A stretch of 64,000 bases of DNA from Sphingomonas sp. NFR04 (GTDB lineage Bacteria > Pseudomonadota > Alphaproteobacteria > Sphingomonadales > Sphingomonadaceae). This document shows, piece after piece, positions 26,015 to 34,070 of this stretch. Numbering within the stretch: the stretch's first letter is position 1; every line of letters starts with the position of its first letter. The notes beneath the pieces were generated by a model. The model was not told the DNA's origin. It searched no databases and saw nothing but the letters and a program-made list of their open reading frames with translations. The stretch spans positions 248,001-312,000 of the forward strand of contig NZ_FORV01000005.1 of NCBI RefSeq assembly GCF_900114095.1. Direction: 5' to 3'. The position numbers were made by a program, and so were the translations under genes.

Positions 26015-28135
26015 ATGAGAGAAAACCGCGTGAAGATTCGCCCCGCCCTCGCCTGCCTCGCGCTTGCGCCGATGCTCCTGGATCCGGTGCTGGTCGCCGC
26101 CCAGACCGCCGCTGCGCCGCAGGACGCCGCCGATGTGGTGATCAACATGCGTGGGGTGGAGATCGCCGACGTCGCCGACCAGATCTCGCGCATCACCGGC
26201 CGCACGCTGATCCTCGATCCCGCGGTGAAGGGGGTGGTGACCGTCACCTCGTCGAGCCCGCTGACCCCGAACGGGGTGTGGGACCTGTTCCAGTCGGTGC
26301 TGCGCGCCAATGGCTATGCGGCCGTGCGCTCGGGCCGCGCCTGGCGCGTGGTGCCCGCCGCCAATGCGGTGCGCGACGGCGGGCTGCCCGCCCGCGGCAT
26401 CGCCGGGCAGGAGCTGATGACGCGGATGGTCCGGCTCTCCAACGTGCCCGCGGCCGATGCCGCGCGCATCGCCCGGCCGCTGGTGGCGAGCTTCGGCAGC
26501 GTCGAGCCGCTGACCGCACCCAACGCCGTCGTCATCACCGACTATGCCGACAATGTCCGCCGGATCGAATCGATCATCCGCCAGCTCGACGGCGGCGGCG
26601 GGGCAACCTTCGCGGCGATCGCGCTGAAGAACGGCAGCGCGCCCGCGGTCGCGCAGGCGGTGCAGAACGTGCTGGGCGGCGACCAGGGCGGCGGCACCCG
26701 CGTCGCCGCGGACGAGCGCAGCAACACCGTGATCCTGCGCGGCACCCCCGCCTCGGTGACCGAGGGCCGCCGCATCGTCGCCTCGCTCGACCTGCCGGGC
26801 GGCTCGACCCCGATCACCCGCATGTTCCGGCTCAACTATGCCGATGCCGAAACGGTGACCGACGTGCTGCGCGGCGTGCTCGGCCTGGGCGACAGCACCG
26901 ACAATCCGGTGGCCAACAGCCTCTCCAACAGCACCAGCAACCCCTTCTCCCGCCTTGCCTCGCAGAGCAGCCTGTCCAGCGGCGCGGCCGGCATCGCCGG
27001 TCTCGCCGGCGCCACCGGTGCGACGAACGGCACGAACGGTACGAGCGGCACCGGCGTGCAGGCAGCGACCGGCACCACCACGCCGACGATGCAGTCGACC
27101 ACGCCGAAGACGCCCAAGGGCTTCTCCACCCCCGATCTGACGGTGCAGCCCGCGCCCGAGCTCAACGCGATCGTCATCCGCGGTGCACCCAGCGCGATCG
27201 CCTCGATCGAGCCGCTGATCCGCGATCTCGACGTGCGCCGCCCGCAGGTGCTGATCGAAGCCGCCATCGCCGAGATCACCGGCGACGATGCCGAGGCACT
27301 GGCGGTGCAGCTCGGCACCAGCGGCGCGGTGCTCGACAAGGTCACCGGCGCCGGCACCTCGTTCAACGCAGGCGGCGCATCGCTCGGCGCGATCCTCACC
27401 GCACTGGGCGTGCCCGCCGGATCGCTGCTCGGCACGGGCGCCAGCGGCCTGACCGCCAATTTCAAGATCGGCGACGATTTCTCCGTGCTGCTCCAGGCGC
27501 TGGGCACCTCCACCCGCGCCAACCTGCTGTCGACGCCGCAGATCACCGTGCTGGACAATGTGGCGGGCGAATTCATCGCGGGCCAGAACGTGCCGTTCGT
27601 CACCGGCTCGATCCTCACCAACTCCAGCTCGGCGACGCCGTACAACACGATCGAGCGCAAGGATGTGGGCATTACGCTCCGCGTGCTGCCGCGGATCAAC
27701 GCGGGCGACACGATCCGCCTTCAGGTGAACCAGGAAGCCTCCGCGATCGCCAGCACCACCGTGTCGCAGGCGTCCGACATCATCACCAACAAGCGCGCGA
27801 TCAACACCACCGTGCTCGCCGACAACGGCTCGACGATCGTGCTGGGCGGCCTCACCGCCGACGATTACCAGGACACCCGCCAGCAGGTCCCGATCCTGGG
27901 CAACATCCCGCTGATCGGCGAGCTGTTCAAGAGCCGGAAGGAACAGCGCCAGAAGCGCACATTGTTCATCTTCCTCAAGCCGACGATCCTGCGCGACGGT
28001 GCCGATGCGAGCGCGGCGACCAAGGACCGCTATGCGCGCCTCCGTGCCGACGAACTGGATAACGCCAAGCGCAACAGCCTGCTGCTCGCGCCCCCGCCCG
28101 CGCGGCTGAAGGTGGAGATCGACGGGATCTACTGA
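26015..28135 (+). CDS. gspD: T2SS secretin GspD
   Basis: This 706-aa outer-membrane secretin has a signal peptide, an N0 domain (NMRGVEIADVADQISRITG), N1-N3 repeats (NAVVITDYADNVRRIESIIRQLD; NTVILRGTPASVTEGRRIV; NAIVIRGAPSAIASIEPLI) and the secretin barrel (VPFVTGS ... LGGL ... VPILGNIPLIGELFKS). A long Ser/Thr/Gly-rich insert (about residues 290-370, including GTNGTNGTSGTG) separates the N-domains. Its last seven bases overlap the convergent gene at 28129. Confidence 0.98.
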   Translation: MRENRVKIRPALACLALAPMLLDPVLVAAQTAAAPQDAADVVINMRGVEIADVADQISRITGRTLILDPAVKGVVTVTSSSPLTPNGVWDLFQSVLRANGYAAVRSGRAWRVVPAANAVRDGGLPARGIAGQELMTRMVRLSNVPAADAARIARPLVASFGSVEPLTAPNAVVITDYADNVRRIESIIRQLDGGGGATFAAIALKNGSAPAVAQAVQNVLGGDQGGGTRVAADERSNTVILRGTPASVTEGRRIVASLDLPGGSTPITRMFRLNYADAETVTDVLRGVLGLGDSTDNPVANSLSNSTSNPFSRLASQSSLSSGAAGIAGLAGATGATNGTNGTSGTGVQAATGTTTPTMQSTTPKTPKGFSTPDLTVQPAPELNAIVIRGAPSAIASIEPLIRDLDVRRPQVLIEAAIAEITGDDAEALAVQLGTSGAVLDKVTGAGTSFNAGGASLGAILTALGVPAGSLLGTGASGLTANFKIGDDFSVLLQALGTSTRANLLSTPQITVLDNVAGEFIAGQNVPFVTGSILTNSSSATPYNTIERKDVGITLRVLPRINAGDTIRLQVNQEASAIASTTVSQASDIITNKRAINTTVLADNGSTIVLGGLTADDYQDTRQQVPILGNIPLIGELFKSRKEQRQKRTLFIFLKPTILRDGADASAATKDRYARLRADELDNAKRNSLLLAPPPARLKVEIDGIY

Positions 28136-28560
28136 GCGGCCGGCTCGGGATCGGCGGCGGGCAGCGGCACCCGCGCCCGCTGCCCGCCCCGGCTGAACAG
28201 TGCCGCGTCGATCGACAGCGATTCCAGCCGCCAGCCATCGACGCTGTCGCCGATCGCCAGGCTGCGGCTGGTCCCCTGCGCGGTGCGGACCAGCGCCACC
28301 GCATCGCTGCCCAGCCGCCCGACGATCCCGGTCAGTTGCGGGGCGTCGGCGGGGAGCGCGGCGCTCTCGGCGGCGGGCGCGGTGAACAGCGGCCGGTCGA
28401 AGACATGGGTGAGCGGCGGTTCGGCGGGCGCGCTCAGCGGCGGCAATGCGTGGGGCGTTCGGATCGTCGGCGTCGCGCTCGGCTGCAGCAGCGCGATCGG
28501 CAGCGCGACTGCCGCCAGCGCCGCTGCGCTCAAGGCAAGGATCTGCGCGCGCGGGATCAT
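28129..28560 (-). CDS. GspC/PilP-like periplasmic protein (extra copy)
   Basis: This 143-aa protein has an N-terminal membrane anchor (ILALSAAALAAVALPIALL), a Pro-rich linker and one small beta domain. That domain follows the GspC homology-region pattern: FDRPLF, then LTGIVGRLGSDAVALV, RSLAIGDSVDGWRLESLSID and ALFSRGG. There is no PDZ domain. It is the last gene of a coupled three-gene unit that converges on gspD with a seven-base overlap. A canonical gspC exists at 25220, so this is a second, reduced relative. PilP is the alternative reading. Confidence 0.75.
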   Translation of the reverse strand: MIPRAQILALSAAALAAVALPIALLQPSATPTIRTPHALPPLSAPAEPPLTHVFDRPLFTAPAAESAALPADAPQLTGIVGRLGSDAVALVRTAQGTSRSLAIGDSVDGWRLESLSIDAALFSRGGQRARVPLPAADPEPAAQ

Positions 28561-29012
28561 CGCACTGCTCCGATCAGCACGCCGCTGAGGCGCACGCCGC
28601 CGCCTTCCGCGGTTTCGACACGCCAGCTCCGGAAGCGCAACAGCGGCCGCTCGCGCTCGATCGCATCGGCGAGCGCGAGCACCGCCTTTTCCGGGCCCGA
28701 GACGCGAAGCTGCACCATCACCAGCGGCGCTGGCGCGGCCGTCGGCGCGAGCGCTTCGACCAGCACGCCGCCGCCATGGGCCAGTCGGTCAATGCGCGCG
28801 CGGATCGCCGCCGGCGCGTCTGCAGCCGCGAAGGCAAAGTCGGGCTTGAGAACCGGCGCACCCGATGCCGGCGCCGCCATTGCAGCAACGGCCGACGCCC
28901 GGGCCGCCCTTGCCTTGGCGAGACGCCCGAGCGTAGACCCGGTCCATGGCGCGAGCAGCGCGGCGAGCAGCAGCCCGATCAGCACGCCATAGAGGATCGG
29001 CCGCCGGCTCAT
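28557..29012 (-). CDS. GspM/PilO-like membrane protein (extra copy)
   Basis: This 151-aa bitopic protein has an N-terminal transmembrane helix (ILYGVLIGLLLAALLAP), a short coiled stretch and a periplasmic ferredoxin-like domain (LVMVQLRVSGPEKAVLALADAIERERPLLRFRSWRVE). This matches the GspM/PilO layout. Four-base overlaps couple it to its neighbours. The canonical gspM is at 22245. Confidence 0.75.
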   Translation of the reverse strand: MSRRPILYGVLIGLLLAALLAPWTGSTLGRLAKARAARASAVAAMAAPASGAPVLKPDFAFAAADAPAAIRARIDRLAHGGGVLVEALAPTAAPAPLVMVQLRVSGPEKAVLALADAIERERPLLRFRSWRVETAEGGGVRLSGVLIGAVR

Positions 29013-29563
29013 GGCGCCACCTGTCGCAGCAGCACCAGCGTCCGCCCCTCGCCTTCGTGCTGCCGAACGTCGCGCAGCCCGGCCAGGGCGGGCACCCGGC
29101 GCAGCGCGCTGCGCAGCGCGTCGGGATCGCTGACCGAAACTTCGAGCACCAGCGCACCGTCGGCGCTGCGCTCGGCACGGACCAATGCCGCATCGGCAGG
29201 CAGGGCCGCCGCCACGCGGTCGAGCAGCGCCGTCGGCCCCGGCCGCAGCATCGCGGCAGAAAGCATCCCGTGGACCGCCGCGCGTCGCTGCTCGGTGATA
29301 CGGCGCGGCGCCAGCGTCGCGTCCAGCCGGGTCGTCTCGCGCTCCGCGGCATTGGCCAGCAGCGTGGCGCCCGCCAGCGTGGCGAGCGGGCCTGCCACGA
29401 TCAGCCCCGCCAGTACCGGGGTCACCCAGCGGCGACCGGCAGCTTCCGGCGCGTCGTGACCCGCCCTGCGCGGCAGCCGGCGCCGCGCGCGCGCCCAGCC
29501 GCCCAGCCGCGCGGCAAGGCTCGGCGGCGGCGAGGGATCGCTATGTCCGGCGTCCATGGTCAT
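29009..29563 (-). CDS. GspL-periplasmic/PilN-like membrane protein (extra copy)
   Basis: This 184-aa protein has a basic cytoplasmic tail, a transmembrane helix (VLAGLIVAGPLATLAGATLL) and a periplasmic domain (LLDRVAAALPADAALVRAERS; LVLEVSVSDPDALRSALRRVPAL) like the C-terminal half of GspL or PilN. The actin-like cytoplasmic domain that binds GspE is missing. It is the first gene of the three-gene unit. The start is uncertain (ATG 29563 or 29557). Confidence 0.72.
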   Translation of the reverse strand: MTMDAGHSDPSPPPSLAARLGGWARARRRLPRRAGHDAPEAAGRRWVTPVLAGLIVAGPLATLAGATLLANAAERETTRLDATLAPRRITEQRRAAVHGMLSAAMLRPGPTALLDRVAAALPADAALVRAERSADGALVLEVSVSDPDALRSALRRVPALAGLRDVRQHEGEGRTLVLLRQVAP

Positions 29564-29723
29564 CCGGCTGCGCTTAGCTCCGGATGCCACCTTGGCAAGT
29601 GTCACATGATCGCCGCGGTTGCGCCGCCGATCCGTCACGCAAACTGCATCACCGTTTCACACGCGGTCCCCATGGGCGGGCATCAACCGGGATCTGCATG
29701 CCCGGCCAACAGAGGGGACCCCA

Positions 29724-32201
29724 ATGACCGATCTGATCGAGTCGCCGTTCGGCTATAGCGATGGCGATGTGGACACCAATCGCAGCGACGCCGTAACGCT
29801 CAACGAACTCGCCGACCAGCGCTATTCGCGCCGCACCCTGCTGCGCGGCTCGAGCGCGATCGTCGCCGCGACGATGGGCGGCACGCTGCTGGCGGCGTGC
29901 GACAACAAGGTATCGACCGGAGACGGTGATACGCCGCCGGCGGTGAACGCAGGCGCTGCCACCACCACCAATTCGGGCCGTACCGTCACGCTCGTCGCGA
30001 CCGCCACCGACGACAAGGGTGTCGCATCGATCGCCTGGACGCAGACCGGCGGCCCGGCCGTCACCCTCAAGGATCCCGCCACCCGCAATCCCACCTTCAT
30101 CGCGCCGATCGTCTCGACCGACACGGTACTGACCTTCCAGTTCGCCGCGACCGACACCGCCGGCAAGATCAGCAGCGCCACGACCACCGTGACGGTCAGC
30201 CCGGCGACGCTGGGCTTTACCGCCGTCGCCAAGAACAAGCTCGACGTCGTCACCGTGCCCGCCGGCTACACCGTCGGCGTGATCAATCGCACCGGCGATC
30301 CGATCGCGGCGGGCGTGCCGGCCTACAAGAATGACGGCACCGACACCAATTTCGCCCAGCGCATCGGCGATCATGGCGACGCGCTCTACTGGTACGGCCT
30401 GAGCGCGGACGGCACGGCGCGCGACGCGACCAGCTCGACCCGCGGTCTGCTCGTGCAGAACCACGAGAACATCAACCGACAGTATCTGCACGTCGCCGGC
30501 CCGACCAGCGTCGGCGGCGCCCGCCCCGAAGCCGAAGCGCAGAAGGAAATCGACTGCCACGGCGTGTCGGTCACCGAAGCCGGCGAAGGCGCCAACCGCG
30601 CGTGGAGCGTGAAGCAGGATTCGCGCTACAACCGCCGCATCACGCCCGGCACGCCGATGGTGTTCAACGGCCCGGCCAAGGGCTCGGACCTGCTCAAGAC
30701 CGTCTATTCGCCGACCGGCGTGGCGGGTCGCGGCACGATCAACAACTGCGCCAACGGCACCACGCCCTGGGGCACCGCGATCACCTGCGAAGAGAATTGG
30801 GCGGGCTATTTCCTGCGCAGCGGTGACAATGCGAACCGCAGCACCAAGGAACTGACCGCGCTCAGCCGCTACGGCGTGACCAGCACCACGGGCAACAACG
30901 AGTGGTCGACCGTCGTCGCCAGCGACCCGGCGAACACGCTGTTCCGCCGCTGGGATGCCCGCGCCGGCACCGGCACCGCGACCGACGACTTCCGCAACGA
31001 GCCGAACCAGTTCGGCTGGGTCGTCGAGATCGATCCGTATTCGCCGACCTCGACGCCGCGCAAGCGCACCGCGCTCGGCCGTCTCGGCCATGAAGGCTGC
31101 TGGCCCGGCGCCTTCGTCGTCGGCAAGAAGCCGGCCTGGTACATGGGCGACGACTCCCGCCGCGAATATATCTACAAGTTCGTCTCGGCGACAGCATGGG
31201 TCGCGGCCGATGCCACTGCCACCGATCGCCTGGCGATGGGCGACAAGTACATGGACGCCGGCACGCTCTACGTCGCCAAGTTCGCCGCCGACGGCACCGG
31301 CACCTGGCTGCCGCTGGTGTTCGGCCAGAACGGCATCGACGGCAGCAACGCCGCCTATGCCTTTGCCGACCAGGCTGACGTGCTGGTCAACGCCCGCCTC
31401 GCCGCCGATGCGGTGGGCGCGACGCCGATGGATCGTCCGGAATGGACCGCGGTCAACCCGGTCACCGGCGAGATCTATGTCACGCTGACCAACAACACTG
31501 CCGCCGGCCGTCCGCTGAACGGCACCGACGCGGCCAATCCGCGCCACTATAACGATCCCAAGGGGTCCGCGCAGACCGCCAATTACGGCAATCCGAACGG
31601 CCATGTCATCCGCATGAAGGAGGCCAATACCGAGGCGACCAGCTTCACCTGGGACATCTACGCCTTCGGTGCGGGCGCGGACCTCGACAAGACCAACATC
31701 AACCTCTCGTCGCTCGACGAGAGCAACGACTTCTCCAGCCCCGACGGCATGGCGTTCGCACGCTCGAGCCATGCCGGCGGCCAGGGCAAGCCGCTGATGT
31801 GGCTGCAGACCGACGACAGCGCCTATACCGACGTGACCAACTGCATGATGCTCGCCGCCCAGCCGGGCACGGTGGGCGACGGCGGCGCGCGGACGATCAC
31901 CAACACCGGCTCGGGCGGCGCGACCGCCACCCAGGCGACCCGCATCGGCGCGGCGCCGGGCGCCAATCTGCGCCGCTTCCTCGTCGGCCCGATCGAGTGC
32001 GAGATCACCGGCGTGGATTCGACGCCGGATGGCCGTACGCTGTTCGTCGGCATCCAGCACCCGGGCGAGGAAGGCACGCCCGCAGCGCCGTCGAGCCACT
32101 GGCCGGACAGCCAGGCCGGCGGCACCGTCGCCGCGACCGTGCGCCCGCGCTCGGCGGTGGCGGTGATCACCAAGAATGACGGCGGTGTCGTCGGCCTCTG
32201 A
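29724..32201 (+). CDS. PhoX-like phosphatase (DUF839) with Tat lipoprotein signal
   Basis: This 825-aa protein has a twin-arginine signal (SRRTLLRGSS, Arg36-Arg37) followed by a lipobox-like LAAC59. An Ig/PKD-like beta domain spans about residues 70-160 (TLVATATDDKGVASIAWTQTGG). A PhoX/DUF839 domain follows, with the hallmark NNCANGTTPWGTAITCEENW and QNHENINR. PhoX enzymes are calcium-iron alkaline phosphatases exported folded through Tat. AGAGGGGA precedes ATG 29724. It lies beside the T2SS genes, which fits a T2SS substrate; that link is inferred. Confidence 0.9.
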   Translation: MTDLIESPFGYSDGDVDTNRSDAVTLNELADQRYSRRTLLRGSSAIVAATMGGTLLAACDNKVSTGDGDTPPAVNAGAATTTNSGRTVTLVATATDDKGVASIAWTQTGGPAVTLKDPATRNPTFIAPIVSTDTVLTFQFAATDTAGKISSATTTVTVSPATLGFTAVAKNKLDVVTVPAGYTVGVINRTGDPIAAGVPAYKNDGTDTNFAQRIGDHGDALYWYGLSADGTARDATSSTRGLLVQNHENINRQYLHVAGPTSVGGARPEAEAQKEIDCHGVSVTEAGEGANRAWSVKQDSRYNRRITPGTPMVFNGPAKGSDLLKTVYSPTGVAGRGTINNCANGTTPWGTAITCEENWAGYFLRSGDNANRSTKELTALSRYGVTSTTGNNEWSTVVASDPANTLFRRWDARAGTGTATDDFRNEPNQFGWVVEIDPYSPTSTPRKRTALGRLGHEGCWPGAFVVGKKPAWYMGDDSRREYIYKFVSATAWVAADATATDRLAMGDKYMDAGTLYVAKFAADGTGTWLPLVFGQNGIDGSNAAYAFADQADVLVNARLAADAVGATPMDRPEWTAVNPVTGEIYVTLTNNTAAGRPLNGTDAANPRHYNDPKGSAQTANYGNPNGHVIRMKEANTEATSFTWDIYAFGAGADLDKTNINLSSLDESNDFSSPDGMAFARSSHAGGQGKPLMWLQTDDSAYTDVTNCMMLAAQPGTVGDGGARTITNTGSGGATATQATRIGAAPGANLRRFLVGPIECEITGVDSTPDGRTLFVGIQHPGEEGTPAAPSSHWPDSQAGGTVAATVRPRSAVAVITKNDGGVVGL

Positions 32202-32222
32202 GGCCGGGCGCTGCCCGAAAGG

Positions 32223-32254
32223 AAAAGGGGAGGCCCCGCGGCCTCCCCTTTTTT
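32223..32254 (+). terminator. Terminator after the PhoX-like gene
   Basis: The stem GGGGAGGCC/GGCCTCCCC with a CCGC loop is flanked by A4 and T6, 22 bases after the stop codon. Confidence 0.9.
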
Positions 32255-32281
32255 GTCACTCGGCGCAAGAACGCTGCGTCG

Positions 32282-32653
32282 TCACCGATCGGTGCGACTG
32301 ACGATCTTGGCGGTGCCGTCAGGCGTGATGGTGACCATATGGGCGACGCCGCCGCTGCAATTGGCACGCCACATCGGGCTGCCGTCCTGGTCGTCCAAGC
32401 GCTGCGAGCTTTCGACATGGTCGCACTTCAGCCCGGCATCCATGATCGCGCGGATGAACACGACGTTGCGCTGCGCGTCGTTCATCGCGATCACCTCGGC
32501 CGCGACATTGTTGCCGACCGCGCCGTTCTCGACCACGGCGTTCGCCTCGGCTGCATTGTCCGCCGCGACGTTGCCGGTCGCCTTGCCGCCCTGGTGGCAT
32601 GCCGCCAGCGCCAGCGCCGCGAGGGTGGGGAGAAGGATATGTTTCCGCATCAT
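32282..32653 (-). CDS. Small putative lipoprotein
   Basis: This 123-aa protein has a lipoprotein signal (MMRKHILLPTLAALALAAC, lipobox LAAC). An Asn/Ala/Val-rich linker (GNVAADNAAEANAVVENG) follows, then a short domain with two cysteines (LKCDHVESSQ, WRANCSGG). AGGAG precedes ATG 32653. I do not recognise a function; proteins with this linker-plus-small-domain form are common in sphingomonads. Confidence 0.8.
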   Translation of the reverse strand: MMRKHILLPTLAALALAACHQGGKATGNVAADNAAEANAVVENGAVGNNVAAEVIAMNDAQRNVVFIRAIMDAGLKCDHVESSQRLDDQDGSPMWRANCSGGVAHMVTITPDGTAKIVSRTDR

Positions 32654-32759
32654 TCGATACTCCTGATCGCCCGGCGCGCGCATCCCGCTGCGCCCGGCCC
32701 GTTCCACCTGACCGCCCAAGTTTTCGCGATCGTGAAGGTTCCGTATTGAACGCGTCTGA

Positions 32760-34070
32760 TCAGCGTTGATACGCCTTGGGCAGTGCGCCTTCCTCCGGCT
32801 TCCAGTAGCGATCGCGCAGCCGGGTCTGGCGGGTGGTGAGCGGCTGCTCGATCCCGTCGACATACAGCTTCACCGGCATGCTGCCGATTTCCAGCGGATC
32901 GCCGTCCCACACCACCACGTCACCGGCGCGGCCGGCCTTGAGCGAGCCATATGCCTCGCCCATGCCCATTGCCTCGGCGGGCTTGGAACTGATCGCCGCG
33001 AAGGCAGCATCCCAGCTCAGCCCGGTGGCACCCGGCACACGGGTGAGCGCCACCAGATTGCCGGCGAACTGCTTCTCCAGCCGTGCCTGGCGCGCCTCGT
33101 CGTCGTTGATCGTGCCGACGCCGACGAGCACGCCCGCCGCCTCCATCCGGCCGATGTTCGACTGGGTGGCGGCCAGCTGCTCGAAGCTCGCGGGCAGATC
33201 GTTGAGCGCGTTGGCGAGCACCGGCACGCCGGCGGCAGCGATGTCCCGGGCCACGGTCCAGCCCTCGGTCGCGCCGACCAGCACCAGCTTCAGCCCCGGT
33301 GTCTCGCGCTTGAGCTGGAGCAGCACCAGGATGTCCGACGCCCGTTCGACATGGACGAGCAGCGGCACCTTGCCCTGCACCACCGCCGCCAGCGCCTCGG
33401 CATCGGCGCGGGTGAGGAGTGCATCCTTGCCGCGGTCCGCGAAGCTTGCGGGTTTGCGGGCATAGTCGCGCGCTTCCAGCATCGCATTGCGGAGCATCGC
33501 GATCGCCGCGGGGCGGCTGCCCCCTGCAACGCGGCCGCCGCTTTCGCCATATTCCATGAATTGGAAGGCGCGCGGACGCGCGACGGCGTGGAGGTCGCTC
33601 CGCGTGTCGATCACCGCGCCCTGGCCGGCGAAGATCGAGCCCTTGCTGACGTCCGGCGCGACCACGGCGCGGGTGACGCCGTCCGCCCGGTTGATCGCGA
33701 TCGGCGTCGCCCGCGGGTTGACTGCAGGCGTCACGTCCAACGCGGCGTTGAACGGCGAGCTGCCGGCGGCCGCATCGTTGGTCACACCGACGCCGTCGAC
33801 CTCGACGATGCCCATCCGCGTGAAGCCGGCGAAGATGCCCGGCGTCACATAGCGCCCGGCGGCATCGACCACCGCCACACCGGCCGGCACCGCAACGCCG
33901 CGGCCCGCCGCGACGACCTTGCCGCCGCGCACCACCACCGTGCCGCCCTCGACGGGGGCCGAACCGTCGCCGATCACCAGCTTGGCATTGGTGATCGCCA
34001 CATCCTGCGCCATCGCAGGAGCCGCGAGCGCCACGCAGGCCGCCGCGGCGAGAAACAGGGTCTTCTTCAC
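32760..34070 (-). CDS. Amidohydrolase-like protein lacking the metal HxH motif
   Basis: This 436-aa exported protein has a signal peptide (KKTLFLAAAACVALAAPAMAQ) and the composite fold of metallo-dependent amidohydrolases (ITNAKLVIGDGSAPVEGGTVVVRGGKVVAAG; C-terminal LKAGRAGDVVVWDGDPLEIGS). Where active relatives carry HxH after the VTPG turn, this protein reads VTPGIFAGFTRMG. The GTG start at 34070 overlaps the stop of the upstream paralogue. The protein has probably lost or changed its metal chemistry and may serve as a partner of that enzyme. Confidence 0.87.
   Translation of the reverse strand: MKKTLFLAAAACVALAAPAMAQDVAITNAKLVIGDGSAPVEGGTVVVRGGKVVAAGRGVAVPAGVAVVDAAGRYVTPGIFAGFTRMGIVEVDGVGVTNDAAAGSSPFNAALDVTPAVNPRATPIAINRADGVTRAVVAPDVSKGSIFAGQGAVIDTRSDLHAVARPRAFQFMEYGESGGRVAGGSRPAAIAMLRNAMLEARDYARKPASFADRGKDALLTRADAEALAAVVQGKVPLLVHVERASDILVLLQLKRETPGLKLVLVGATEGWTVARDIAAAGVPVLANALNDLPASFEQLAATQSNIGRMEAAGVLVGVGTINDDEARQARLEKQFAGNLVALTRVPGATGLSWDAAFAAISSKPAEAMGMGEAYGSLKAGRAGDVVVWDGDPLEIGSMPVKLYVDGIEQPLTTRQTRLRDRYWKPEEGALPKAYQR

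Noticed and set aside
27017..27054. Short ACGAACGG-type tandem repeat in gspD
   Set aside because: It encodes a Gly-Thr-Asn linker between secretin N-domains; three imperfect units in frame do not suggest a mobile or regulatory repeat.
29600..29670. Possible Pho boxes before the PhoX-like gene
   Set aside because: TCAC/TGTCAC half-sites occur, but their spacings (8 and 14) do not fit the 11-base direct-repeat pattern.
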